From Terana coerulea (taxonomy: Eukaryota; Basidiomycota; Agaricomycetes; Polyporales; Phanerochaetaceae), in the NCBI GenBank assembly GCA_024811115.1, contig JAKOGH010001110.1:62001-126000 (forward strand): a DNA stretch of 64,000 nucleotides, given 5' to 3'. This document shows, in pieces, positions 14,132 through 25,717 of this stretch (within the stretch, counting starts at the first letter, position 1; every line of letters begins with the position of its first letter). The notes below the pieces were generated by a model, which worked only from the letters and a program-made list of their open reading frames with translations, ran no database searches and was not told the origin of the DNA. A program made the translations under genes and the position numbers.

Positions 14132-14329
14132 ACGGTGCGGCGCGTGGAAAATCGCATCTCGTCCAATGGAAGTAGTTGAATTCTTTTCGCCGCAATGAAA
14201 GGATGAGCTTCATGTTTCACACTCTTCTGAGGGAGCGCAGAAAGCTTGTACCAGTGGCAAGTGTTCTTCATATAATAAGCCGTGGCGGTTCCCGCCGCCC
14301 GGTTAGCGCTTTCCGGCGGCTTTGTGGCA

Positions 14330-14360
14330 CATCAAGGCCGTGAGAAACTGATGCGCTCAA
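14330..14360 (+). repeat. 31-bp dispersed element, copy 2
   Basis: This copy matches 11431-11461 at 28 of 31 positions, with differences at element positions 8, 19 and 20. It ends 40 bp before the ATG of the GH105/88-like gene. Confidence 0.6.
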
Positions 14361-14399
14361 TCGTTGGGCGCTTCCGAGTTGGTCTTGTCCCGCACCACC

Positions 14400-15624
14400 A
14401 TGTCCAAGTCTGCCATCGGGCACAAACGCCTTGCAAGGCTCTTACCCGCACTGCTCACCACACAACGGTCTTCATGGGAGCAAGGCTGCACTGCTCAGGC
14501 GCTGCTTGAGTGCCATCAATTCACTGACTTCCTACCCAAGAACCTCTCACTGCGATACCTGTACGGTCTCGCACATGACGCTGTCGTTCGACAAGCCGAA
14601 GATGGTCGCTTATCTGTTCTGTTAAACGGCGATGGGACATCCGACCCCGGCGCACTGGATCCTGCTTGCATAGGCGAGACCTTCTACTACCTTCTAGCAT
14701 TAAAGGACGCAGATTCTCCAGGTCTGCCCCTCGAGGACGCCGCACGCTTGACAACGAGCATCGAGAACATGCTCTGTTACGTCTCATACAAGTGTCCGCG
14801 TGCGCCTGTATCTCGTGGAAGTGCCGATCACGACAATATCCTGCTCTCTCACCGGACGGACGGCGTGCAGATCTGGTCTGATGCTGTGTACATGCTGCCG
14901 CCTTTCCTCACCTCTGCTGCCGCCTACTACGCTCGGCACCCTAGCCTCGCGTTCGACCCAAAGAAACTCCTACACATGGCTTTGCGGCAAATTGTCTTGG
15001 CCGCGCGCGTTGCAGGCTCCCTCCGGAGAATGGTCACATATCTACGATCTCAAAGACTATGACTTCAAACGGAAAGATTTCTGGGGAGTAGGAAATGGCT
15101 GGGTGTGTGGAGGGATTGTGCGACTACTATCTACACTTGCTTCCTCTTTGGAAGATGGAGGGAGCACCATGTCGGGCTTCGTGAAAGACGCCGCAATCGC
15201 AGAGCTTGTCGAGGAAAGCCACCGCATCCTTAGGCGCACATTGGACGCATGTCTATCACATCTGCGACCGGACGGGCTATTCCACGATGTTTTGGATGAT
15301 CCATCCAGCTTCGTTGAGACCAACCTCTCCCAGCAGTTGGCATACACCCTTTACCGTCTACTTTATCTCCACGTCTACAGTTCGCACGGTGTCCGCGAGA
15401 GCCTGCATCTACCTGAGCTGGAAGAGAAGAATAAGGAGGAATGGGCAGGTGTCGCAGGTAGATTGTACGAGGCAGCCTCCAAAAAGATGGACAGATGGGG
15501 ATTTGTGAAGGATGTCTGCGGTAGTCCACGCTTTGACAAAGCCGGGACAGCTGCGGAAGGGCAGGCATGGGCAGTTCTTATGGAAGTTGCAAGATTTCGG
15601 TACATGTCCTGTACATCTTCATAG
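14400..15624 (+). CDS. Glycoside hydrolase family 105/88-like (unsaturated glycuronyl hydrolase)
   Basis: This six-hairpin glycosidase resembles YteR/YesR, which remove the unsaturated uronic acid left by rhamnogalacturonan lyases during pectin breakdown. The start chosen is MSKSAIGHKRLARLL, preceded by CCACC; an in-frame start at 14364 is an alternative. Supporting motifs are SSWEQGCTAQALLE near the N-terminus, GVQIWSDAVYMLPPFL (the W-x-D-x-x-Y-M block), APSGEWSHIYDLKD and FWGVGNGWVCGGI. About 400 residues with few or no introns. A single-base break at the TT of 15010-15011 separates ALRQIVLAAR from APSGEWSHIYD; removing one base rejoins the family sequence. No signal peptide is evident, so an intracellular role is likely. 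The next gene downstream is a sugar-transporter-like MFS protein, which fits uptake and processing of oligosaccharides, though that link is inference. Confidence 0.82.
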
Positions 15625-15880
15625 CTACTAAGTGCGGTAATTGCGGATGATATGCTGTATTTACTATGGCCAAAGCTTGCTCGTGACTACTGAAGGAGCA
15701 AGAGTTATCCGAGAGTAGAGTTTATCCACGTGGCATCCCGTACACAAGCACCCACAAGTCCCGAGTCCGGCGTCCGACGTCCTTTCCCAACCTGCTCTCT
15801 CCCCACGACCTCGACCTCCGCCGTTCTTTCTTTTATCCTTCCTTTCTACCTGTTCCTCGCTCAGGGAGTTTCAGCATCCA

Positions 15881-17846
15881 ATGGCGGAACAGCCGCACGC
15901 ATTCACACTGTACGGGTGGCTGTGTACGCTTTGGATCCTCGTAGTGTCGTTTCAGGTGAGCAACGGACGTGCTGCGCATGCGAGCTTTATGCTAAGGATC
16001 GCGTCTAGGTAGCACCTTGTACATATGTCTCTCTGCAGTCTACTGAAGCATAATGCTGCATAGTACGGTTTCCACATATCTGCGCTCAACCAAATACAAG
16101 CTGTCTTAACATGCCGCGGCAACCCTGAAACCGACGTCAACGTCCCCATGCACCGCGGCCTGCCAACATGCATACCAATGTCCGACGCGACATTCTCTGT
16201 TGTTACCTCGGTGTACACAGTCGGCGGGCTCCTTGGTAGCGTCATAGCGAACGTCATCATGGACCGCTGGGGAAGGAAGGGAGCTGTGTGCGCTAGTTCG
16301 TTCATGTTCGCGCTAGGCTCGGGCTGTATAGCCCTCGCGAGCAGCCTGGGAGCTCTGATTGTCGGAAGGTGAGCTCTTTGTATGCATATAGCCGGTATGA
16401 GCATTAAACGCGAGACTTAGAGTCCTTGTGGGTATTGGCGCTGGTTTCGGCCTCTGTGTCGGACCAATATTTCTCTCAGAAATCGCTCCCAAAGAAAATC
16501 CAGGGAGCTGTTGGTGCGCAAGCCATTTCGCTTGAATAGCCATCTTACTCAAACCAAAGCTCAGGGGTGCTTACTCAATTTGCCATCGTCATTGGAATCA
16601 TGATCACGCAGGCTATGGGGCTTGAGCTCGCAACTCCTCATGAATGGCGCATAGTTCTCGTGTTTTCCGCGTGTCTTTCCATCTTCCAACTTGTCATGAG
16701 TCCTTTCATCTTCGAGTCTCCCGTTTGGCTACACAGGCGTGGGTTGCTCCAGGAGAAGGCCGCAGCCTCCAGGAAGTTGTGGACAATCCTACAGTCGTCT
16801 CGAAACGACAGTAGCTGTGAGTTTCCATCCTGTCGGCTTCATCATCGTGAGATGACCTGATAGTCAACCTGAGCCATAGTGCCGTCTGACAATTCGAACG
16901 ACCCCCTGCTCCCTGATGTCGAACACGATACTGAGGATGAAGATCGTGCGAAGGATCCAGAGGAGCACCAGGCTGCTATATCCATCCCACAGCTTCTCGC
17001 CCATCCCGAACTACGCACGCCGCTCATCATCGTTTGCTTCTCGATGCTGTGTCAACAGCTATCAGGAGTCAATGCCGGTATGTTCCACGCCTTTCCTTCG
17101 CTGTACCGTCTAACTCCCTACAGTTCTTTACTACAGCAATGACATCTTGTCGAAAGCCCTTCCTGATCTCGGTCCATACGTGTCTCTTGGTATCACCGTA
17201 GTCAATGTCATAATGACGTTCCCGCCCATCTTCCTTCATTGAAGTATGTCTTCTATCGCATTTGTCTACTTGTTGACTGAGTTGATGGTGATCTACAGAG
17301 GCTCGGCCGCAAGACCCTTCTTGCGTTGTCTGCCACTGGCGCCTTCCTGTCGCTGGTGTGTGTTGGATTTGGCCTTAATTCTGGATTGGTAGCGTTGGCA
17401 AGCATCACCATCGTGACCTTCGTGGCGTACGTATTCTACCTGTGCAGAAGTATCTCACCTAAGTTGGCTCACGGAATTTATAGATCCTTTGCTATTGGCA
17501 TCGGCCCCGTCCCTTTTGTGATGATACCGGAGGTCTCTCCGTTACATGTGAGTGTATTCATCTACAGGAAACATGAGCGACACTTAAGTCAATCTGCATC
17601 AGGCTGTATCTGCTTTGTCTTCTGTTGGTCTATCTCTGAACTGTGAGTGGTCCTGGCTTCCTTATCGGCTCCTCACTTACGCCTGTGTACGTAGGGATTG
17701 CCAACTTTCTCGTGGGCCTGGTATTCTTACCCCTTCGCAACTTCCTTGCGCATGGAGACCCTATGAAAGAGGGACGTATCTTTTACGTCTTTGCGGGCTT
17801 GTTGGCGTTCTGCACCTTGGTTTTATTCCGCTTCTATAGGGGTTAA
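15881..17846 (+). CDS. MFS sugar-transporter family protein (VPS73-like)
   Basis: This is a 12-TM major facilitator of the sugar porter family, resembling the yeast Vps73/Ybr241c type. The start is MAEQPHAFTLYGWLC. Family marks are GGLLGSVIANVIMDRWGRK (loop 2-3), ESPVWLHRRG (after TM6), CFSMLCQQLSGVNAVLYYS (TM7), a second LGRK loop, and a TM10-TM12 region ending FYRG. A hydrophilic acidic loop (NDPLLPDVEHDTEDEDRAKD) lies between TM6 and TM7. Introns are short and GT-AG. Two single-base breaks occur. At 16491-16498 the conserved KIQGAVGVLTQ block lies in another frame, although an alternative AG acceptor at the next intron would keep the frame open with a poorer match. At 17236-17238 one extra base precedes IER/LGRK. 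The substrate is not readable from sequence. Confidence 0.85.
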
Positions 17847-18250
17847 ACGTTATTTAATTCGTGGTAACTTGAGGTTTCCTCATCGTCGTTCATCGCTTTC
17901 GTGTTATCTGGCGCTGCGTTGGCTCATGCGTTTAAATTATCGTTATTCCTCCATAAACGAATGGGTAATAGCAAGTCGAGTAGCCAGTCATCTGGAATGT
18001 ATTTTACTGTGATATGCAATCTGTGTTGTTGGAAGTGGCCTACAACATCGAGCTATACTTTGAGGAGACTTCAAGTTGTCACAGCAGAGGTTTTGGATCC
18101 CATACAGTGGGTTCGGATCAAGGGGCCACGTTCAACCCTAACCTCACATCGTGCGCTTAGTAAAGGAATCGGTGTCAGCGGCGGGTGATGCAGCGGTCTC
18201 AGGCTGCGCTGCCTCCGTTACCTCTCCCTCCTCCACCACTTTGTACGATT

Positions 18251-19688
18251 ATGGGTCTCTTCAATCGAAACCGCGGGCGGACGGATGCCGATGAGAATGC
18301 GCCCAAGAAAGAGAAAGGCAGCTGGCGGAAACCAGCAAGTACGCGTGGCTTCACAACGCTTCAGACGACAGCTCACATTTGCTCTAGATACGGCGTTCAA
18401 GCAACAACGTCTGAAGGCCTGGCAACCAATTCTGACACCAAAGACTGTCCTTCCAACGCTTCTGCTCATTGGGATCGTGTTTGCGCCCATTGGTGGCCTC
18501 CTCGTCTGGGGTAGCGGGCTGGTACGCAGGTCCCATCTGCCGGCATGTGCTTGTACTCACTGTAATCTCAGGTCACCGAAATCACCTTAGACTACACAAC
18601 ATGCGAGAATCAAACGGCCTCTCCTTCGAACACCAGTCTCAACTTCGTGAACATGCCTAACTACAACTACCGGCTGCGGGCGGGTCACACCGACGCGCCA
18701 TTCAGCCCGCCTCAATTTGCCTTCGTGGACCGGTCGAATGATGCAAGCGTCGACATCTCCCAGCGCCGCCAATGCTTTATCCAATTCGACGTGCCGTACG
18801 ACCTCGACCACACCGTCCTGCTCTACTACCAGCTGTCCAACTTCTTCCAGAACCATCGGCGCTACGTGAAGAGTATCGATACGAACCAGCTCAAAGGCAA
18901 ATATGTCAGCCCGCACGACCTCAACTCGGGCGACTGCAAGCCGGTGACGACTGACGGCGACAAGGCCATCTACCCGTGCGGTCTGATTGCCAACTCGGTG
19001 TTCAATGGTGCGTATTGCAGCGCATCACAAAGCACAGCCATGTCTCATACTTCCCTTTCAGATACCTACAGTAACCTGACTCTTACATCAGACTCCTCTA
19101 CGACGTACCTGTGGTCGGAGAAGGGCATTGCTTGGCCAGGTGAAGCGGACAAGTACGCGGCTACTCCGGGATACAACATCGAAGACATTGCTCCCCCACC
19201 GAACTGGCAGGCTCGATTCCCCTCGTACAGCAATTCCACGCCTCCGCCTAACTTGAAGGAAGACGAACACTTCCAGAACTGGATGCGTACTGCTGGCCTT
19301 CCCACGTTCGCAAAGCTCTGGGGTCGTAATGACAACGACAACCTGCCGAAGGGAAGATATCAGATCACGGCCGAACTTGAGTAAGTGTGATTCACCTTTG
19401 TGGGGTCTATCGGTCCATAACCTCCTGCCCATAGACTTCCCCGTCCAGTCATACAAAGGCACAAAGTCAGTAGTCATCTCGACAGTGTCCTGGATCGGCG
19501 GCAAGAACCCTTTCCTTGGGTGGGCATATGTTGCAGCTGCAGCGCTGTTCGTTTTGCTCGCTGTCTTGGGTACGATACGCCACATGATAAAGCCGAGGTG
19601 TGTTCGCCTCCTTACCTGCTATTTTCCATTCCTCATCCCTCATCGCAGGAAAACTGGAGACATGTCGGTGCTGTCCTGGAATCAATGA
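18251..19688 (+). CDS. Cdc50/Lem3 family P4-ATPase (flippase) beta subunit
   Basis: It acts as the non-catalytic partner of P4-ATPases that flip phospholipids to the cytosolic leaflet and is needed for their ER exit. The start gives [18 protein letters not shown]1 is about residues 45-70 ([20 protein letters not shown]), followed by a large luminal domain with several N-x-S/T sites (NQT, NTS, NLT) and conserved blocks such as [37 protein letters not shown] and [12 protein letters not shown]. The second TM near the C-terminus is [20 protein letters not shown]. Four short introns preserve the frame, and I found no frame break. About 390 residues, typical for the family. Confidence 0.95.
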
Positions 19689-20273
19689 AAGCTGTATGCA
19701 CGTTCCTGGTATTTATTGTCTTGTATCTTACTAGTGCTCGTCTTGCCTTGGGCTCCCGTCTCTCACTACGGATCACATCAGCTATAATTCATTCTACTTA
19801 GTATGTATCGGCACGGCGAACGGACTATTGAAGGATTGCAATTAGAGATTGAGCTCGTCTTAGCGGCTGCGCAAGCTTGGCACTCTGCAGGAGCTCGTTC
19901 GACTAGGAGCGGCGTGCACGATCGCCGTGCACTTGAGAGTGACCATGTCAGTGTGCTATGTTAGCGTGCGCTGAATCAGTGTCTGGTGAGTTCAACGTTT
20001 CCGTTCATTAGGACTCTGAGGACTCAATTCCACGACCATGTGTTGCAGAAGTCGGCCGGCGATGGTTCGGGCTTGCTACTGAGTGCGATTGGCTGGGATG
20101 TATGTGGGCTCTCAGGATCTTTGCACATCATCCAACGCTATCAGACTGAATATGAAAGCGTAGAGAGGCTCGCCCCGTATCTGCACAAGAGGGTGCACAG
20201 GGTGGACTTATCATGCGCCCCTCAGTATCCGCTGAAATGTCGAGTGCTCTGGTTTCGCTTGTACCTCTTCGAC
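19689..20273. other. Intergenic region upstream of P450-1
   Basis: About 0.6 kb without a supportable gene. A 160-codon open frame runs through it into the P450-1 start, but its upstream part shows no family resemblance. Confidence 0.5.
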
Positions 20274-22481
20274 ATGGCTTACAGCATACTCATCGGAGTG
20301 CTCACTTTGCTTGTCGTTCAATGGCTGTGGACTCGAGTCCGACGCTCTGATCACCTCCCCCTGGGCCTCCCCAGGACCCAATCTTGGGACATGCTCGCAT
20401 CTTCCCTCGCGTGGATTCGCAGCTCGTATTTGCCAAGTGGGCAAAGCAATATGGTGCGACTCTCATAGCTGTGATCAAGCCCTCCTCTTACTGCGAAGTG
20501 CAGGAGACGTGATGCATCTCGGTGTCTTTGGGCAAACACATCATCGTCTTGAGCAGCCAGAAGGCAGTGTATGAACTTATGGAGAAGCGGAGCGCGATCT
20601 ACAGCAGCAGGGCTCACTTTGCTCTTTTTGATCTGTACGTCGATGGAATTCTGTCTCGCGAGCACTATGTTGATTATGTCGGCCGTAGAACCGGATGGGC
20701 TCTGCAGCCTGCGTTCCTCCCCCTACGGCGACTATTACATGAAGTATCGCAAGCACCTGCAACAAGAACTGAGCAGTAAACGAGTGCAAGACTATAGACC
20801 ATTGCAATTGGACCAGGCCCGCACTCTCGTGAAGAATTTTTTCAAGTCCCCAGAGAATTATGAAGCACACATCATGCGGTATGTTGGCGGCTGTCATATG
20901 TCCTCCACAGACTGACTTGGCAGCTCCACAACAGATTCTCCGTGACAATTGTGACAGCCGTTGCATACGGGCAAGACGTAGCGTCTTCCGCTGACCGGAT
21001 GGTTGAGTTGATGCAAGGAATAAACCTCAAGCTGGCAGAAATGGGTGACACTTCATTCCTCGATCTTTTACCTTTCTGTGAGTGCATATCAGATGCTCTA
21101 CCATGGTAAGTTCACCAGTACATGCATTACCAGTGGTTCAACTTCCGTCATGGATTCCTGGTCTGGGGTGCATTCGCACTGCACTAGGTAGGCGGTTATT
21201 AACGCACTATGCGGCTGCATTACTGACTGTTCGAAAGAGGCCAAGGACTTGCAAGATGAGGTGTGCGACACACCGTTTGAAACCGTCCGTCGTCAAATGG
21301 TATGTGACTGATAATAGAGAGTCCATAAAGACCGCATGTCTGACAAATGCATAGGCTGCTGGGAAGGCTCAACCTTCTGTGGCTGCCACGGGCCTGGAGG
21401 CGCTTGAACAGCAAGGAACGGTGTCGGAGGAAGACCTTCACTTCATGAAGATCGTATCGACACAGATTATCGGAGGTAAGCTCCAATTCACGTACGTGTC
21501 ATCGGCGACTTACGAGCATTCTGCTTCATTAGCTGGTTCTGAGACTGTGGGTCCTATTAATGCACACGAGTGGACTTGACAAACAACTAATTAAATCATA
21601 GACATGGACGACTATCACGAACTTTATTGCTGCGATGTTATTGAATCCCCATGTGCAAGAAAAAGCGCAAGAGGAGATAGACCGTGTCATTGGCGCTGGT
21701 CGACTACCTGATTTTTCGGACCGAGAGTCCCTACCCTATGTGGGAGGGGTGATGTTGGAAACGATGAGGTACGTAACACACCCATCCAATTGAATAAACA
21801 GCCTACTAAGTGTCATACAGATGGCATCCTGCGGTACCTCTAGGTACTTTGTTGTGACTTTCCTCACAACGCTCCTTCCACTGCTGAGATACTTACACTA
21901 GGCATTCCTCATCTTCTCACGGCCGACGATGTGTACGACGGGATGTTCTTACCAAAAGGCTCTACTGTTATCGCTAATGCTCAGTAGGTGCCAGTCATGT
22001 GCTTATTGTGGACTGTGCTGATGTGGGTTTACAGTGCAATGGCCTACGACGAATCTGTGTACATGGACCCTTACAGTTTCTCTCCAGAGAGGTTCCTGCC
22101 AGGAAGAGACGAGCCCACCCCTACAAATGTCTCCTACGGCGCCGGGCGCAGGTAAGGAAGGCGTTTGATACTCTGGACTCGGGCTCATGGGGCTGTTTCT
22201 CCGATAGAATCTGCGTCGGTAGGCACCTGGCGGATGCGAGCGTATGGATAGTCATTGCGTCCATTCTGACTGCTTTCGAAATACGCCCCGCCCAAGATGC
22301 TGAAGGCCGGGATGTCACGCCGGACATCAAATTTACGACTGCGCTGACTAGGTACTATCATAGCACTCACTGTCAGAGCAGGAAGTCGCTCACCCGTTGA
22401 TCTCGTTGCAGCCACCCTGAACCGTTTCAGTGCCGACTAGTACCTCGGCAGAAGCTAGCGACATGCCTGGAGCAGCTTTAA
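20274..22481 (+). CDS. Cytochrome P450-1 (OrdA-like, CYP64-clan type), frame broken
   Basis: First of the array. P450s use NADPH-P450 reductase electrons and O2 to hydroxylate or otherwise oxidise small molecules at the ER membrane. The anchor is MAYSILIGVLTLLVVQWLW. Conserved parts are GPPQDPILGHARIFPR, the I-helix GAGSETTWTT, the K-helix ETMRWHP, SPERFLPGRDEP and the heme loop YGAGRRICVGRHLAD, followed by the last exon SHPEPFQCRLVPR. Oddities: the usual Phe at the start of the heme loop is Tyr, and Pro after the Cys ligand is Val. Three frame breaks occur: one missing C in 20357-20361, one extra base in 20526-20537, one extra C in 20719-20723. It is the most damaged of the ten, so a true pseudogene is possible, but the other genes carry similar errors. 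No substrate can be assigned. Confidence 0.8.
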
Positions 22482-22725
22482 CTACTTTTTGTCTCCTTCT
22501 AACAACTTTGGGCACGGTCTCTTTGGCAAATTGTCACTATTATCCATACTCACCGTGCTGCAGTACTATAGCATTTTTTCCCTTCGAGATTACTGAGATC
22601 TCACTGGTATTTTGGCATGAATACTCCTCTGTTGATGGCTTAGCAGCTCAGCCTGACCTCCGCTGCAGCACTCTCACTTCTCCCTCCAGCGCCACAAGGG
22701 AAGGCGCTAATCTACATACCAGCTC

Positions 22726-23286
22726 TTATGTAAGCATTTTAAGACTGATGACCACACGGAGTAGAAACCTGTTCCCTCCTTTTTCACGACTTTCTCCAGA
22801 AACTCTTGACAAGTACTGGATATTTTCGTGATACACGGCTTGTGTCTCATCGATCTCATCTGGTACAGCGTAGTTCTCCGTCGCCGCTCGGTGCATTAAT
22901 ATTGGGAGGATGTGACTCAATGTGACGGCTACATTAATGCTCTCTGTGTTCACGTTCACACCAGCTGACGCCGCCGGCTGGGCTCCCGGAAAATATCGCT
23001 CTCTCAATTCCTCGTACCGTACGTGCCCCATGATTAGCTCGCTCGGCGTGTCCACAGGCGTTAATGTGCTCACAAGCACACCACATGGCGACTCTTCGTA
23101 ACATCTACCATTGTTCGCGAAGTATAACTCGGATCTAGAAGCCATGTACACAGCGTTTGCACTACCGTGAGTGTTTCCTATAAGGTTTTGTATGGATGTG
23201 CAACTCACTATCGTTTGTTCGTTCCTCAATATGCATACAGCCGGGCTAGATCCCACACAACCCGGCCCCTGTGCGCCAGAACACAC
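22726..23286 (-). CDS. Hypothetical protein, 186 codons
   Basis: An uninterrupted minus-strand frame lies between P450-1 and P450-2. I recognise no domain. The middle (VYMASRSELYFANNGRCYEE; LSHILPILMHR) reads more like protein than noise, while the two ends do not. It may be a gene fragment or chance. No transmembrane segment or signal peptide is evident. Confidence 0.25.
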   Translation of the reverse strand: MCSGAQGPGCVGSSPAVCILRNEQTIVSCTSIQNLIGNTHGSANAVYMASRSELYFANNGRCYEESPCGVLVSTLTPVDTPSELIMGHVRYEELRERYFPGAQPAASAGVNVNTESINVAVTLSHILPILMHRAATENYAVPDEIDETQAVYHENIQYLSRVSGESREKGGNRFLLRVVISLKMLT

Positions 23287-23383
23287 CCCGCCGCGTCTAC
23301 CGGGACATAGAATATCATTGCATGAGCCGCAAACCTACCTCTCTTATCTTCAATTGACAACATGTGAATTGCAACGGTCTACG

Positions 23384-23390
23384 TTATAAG
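23384..23390 (+). promoter_or_regulatory. TATA-like box of P450-2
   Basis: TTATAAG lies about 45 bp before the P450-2 ATG, a spacing similar to that of the TATA box of P450-3. Confidence 0.4.
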
Positions 23391-23434
23391 AGCCATTTCT
23401 ATGTCCTTCGCTCACTTCACTCGCATGTTCAACT

Positions 23435-25687
23435 ATGGCATTCTCGCCCATTTATGCCGTCATTGCGCCACTCATACTTCTGCTCCTTGGATGGCTTTGG
23501 GCTCGACCCAAGTATCCTTCTCCTCTTCCTCCAGGACCACCAGCCGAGCCTGTGCTAGGCCACCTCCGGTCGTACCCGCGCATCAATCCCCAACTTGTAT
23601 TTGCTGATTGGGCTAAGCAATACGGTGCGCTGTTTGGCAGACCTCGAACTCCACTAAACATTGACGGACAATATTCACAGGGGATGTCATGCATTTGCAG
23701 GTACCTGGGAAGCACATCGTCATTTTGAGTAGTCAGAAAGCGGCCTCCGATCTGCTGGAGAAGCGCAGCGCGATATACAGCAGTCGCCCATACTTTGTGT
23801 TGTACAAAATGTGCGTAACTTGTACTATCGATCCATGTTGGCATTTACTCATCTCACCGCACGCCGCTGTAGGATGGGCTGGGGTGAAATGATAGCGTTT
23901 CTGCCATATAACGACTACTTCCAGAAACAAAGGAAGTTCTTGCAACAGAGTTTCAACCAAAAGACCAGCATCACGTACCGATCAATCCAGCTGACACAGG
24001 TTCATATCCTGGCGAAGGGACTTTTTGGAGTCACCCGACGACTTTGCCAAGCACCTCACTCGGCACGCATTCTTCATTGTACATTGGTCGTGTTAGCTTC
24101 CGCTGACATCACTCAGGTTTGCGGCAGCCATTGTCATGGAGATTACCTACGGCTACGAAATCTCCAGCACCGAGGACCCGTTCATTGAATTGACCAGCGG
24201 TGTCAATGTAGGCATTGCTGCGATGGGGGATACATCCTTCATAGACCTCTTTCCGTCTCGTGCGTGACTCGCGACGTCCGCTATAACAGTCTCAATCTCG
24301 CTAATGCTCTGACAGTAATGCGTCTCCCTGCATGGTTTCCCGGAGCGGGGTTCGTTCGGAACGCTCAGGGTATGTTAAACGTGTATACTGCGACCTGTGC
24401 AATGCGGTGATGCCGTGTCTCTATTTTGCAAGTGACCAAGAAGCTCCAGGACCAGGTCACAAACCTTCCCTTTGAACGGGTCCGCCGAGATATGGCCAGT
24501 GTTGTATTTTTGAACGTTGGGTGTGACTTCTTAACTATGCGTAGGCCGCTGGAACCGCACGACCGAGCATCGTCTCCCTTGCCCTTGAAGAACTCGAGAG
24601 AGCACAGGGCACTATCAGATGAGATCGCCGTTGTCAAAGCCGCATCATCCAATATATACATAGGTGCGCGACGTGGACGTCGGGCATCTATCGACTGCTG
24701 ACATGCATCTGTACAGCCGGAGCGGAAACGGTGTGTGCATCTGTATGTGTCAATTTATTTACTGGAGCTCACTGCGTATGCCAGACATGGTCGACAATCA
24801 TGAGCTTTATTGCGGCTATGCTGCTGTACCCAGATGTCCAGGCCAAGGCTCAAGAAGAGGTTGATCGCGTTTTGGACAAGCGGCGACTGCCAGAGTTTTC
24901 CGATCGGAAAGCCCTGCCGTACGTGAGCGCAATACTACAGGAAGTGTTTAGGTGCCGTCGCCTTCAGTTTATACGATTTAGAGTTACTGAATAGGGTGAC
25001 AGGTGGCATCCTAGTGTCCCGTTAAGTGAGTGCTATGATCGCTACTAGGAGCCCTATTACTTCTGACCGCATTTTCGCCTCAGACATACCCCATCTCTCG
25101 ACTGCAGACGACGTTTATCGAGGGATGTTTATTCCCAAGGGGACCACGGTCATTGCGAATCACACGTGAGCACAACTCAGCCTATTCACGCCATCTCAAG
25201 CTCATCCCTTGTTATCCATGCAGCGCGATGGGCTTTGACGAGAGCGTGTACAAGGACCCATACAACTTCTCGCCAGAAAGGTATCTTCCGGGAAGAGACG
25301 AGCCGCTGCCTACCAACATCTCGTTTGGGTTCGGACGCAGGTAAGTACAACATTCCAAGTAGTACGCCTCGGGCCGATGGTCTCACATCATGTTCGCCCG
25401 TTATCTAGAATCTGCCCAGGACAACACCTGGCAGACGCCAGCGTCTGGATCGCTATCGCGACTATGCTGACTGCCTTCAACATTCGCCCTGCGAAGGATG
25501 CCCAGGGACGCGACATCGAGCCCAAAATCGAGTTCACTATGTCACTAACGAGGTACGCATATCTGTAAATTTCGTCTACTTACGTCGTGACGCTGATGTG
25601 CTCGCTACCAGTCACCCGGAACCGTTCAACTGCAGGATTGTTCCGCGCTCCGAGTCTGCGGCTGCTCTGGTCAAACAAGTGTCATGA
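23435..25687 (+). CDS. Cytochrome P450-2 (same subgroup as P450-1/3)
   Basis: Begins MAFSPIYAVIAPLILLLLGW (membrane anchor) followed by PLPPGPPAEPVLGHLRSYPR. Further marks are LEKRSAIYSSRP, PAWFPGAGFVR, the I-helix AGAETTWSTI (acid-alcohol pair E-T), the K-helix QEVFRWHP, FSPERYLPGRDEP and the heme loop FGFGRRICPGQHLAD. The last exon is SHPEPFNCRIVPRS. Two frame breaks: one extra G in 24017-24019 (before ESPDDFAKHLTR) and one extra G in 24607-24609 (before LSDEIAVVKAASS). The intron after HLTR appears to use a GC donor (CG|GCACGC) with a normal AG acceptor. It is closest in style to P450-3; the two share hinge, B-helix and heme-loop wording. No evidence on substrate. Confidence 0.85.
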
Positions 25688-25717
25688 ATACTGTACTTCA
25701 GCCGAATTTACACGTCA

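Noticed and set aside
16491..16570. Alternative acceptor in the MFS gene that would avoid a frameshift (reading ...GSCCSGVLTQ)
   Set aside because: The highly conserved IQGAVGVLTQ block exists in the shifted frame with the standard CAG acceptor, so a one-base error explains the data better, though the alternative is not excluded.
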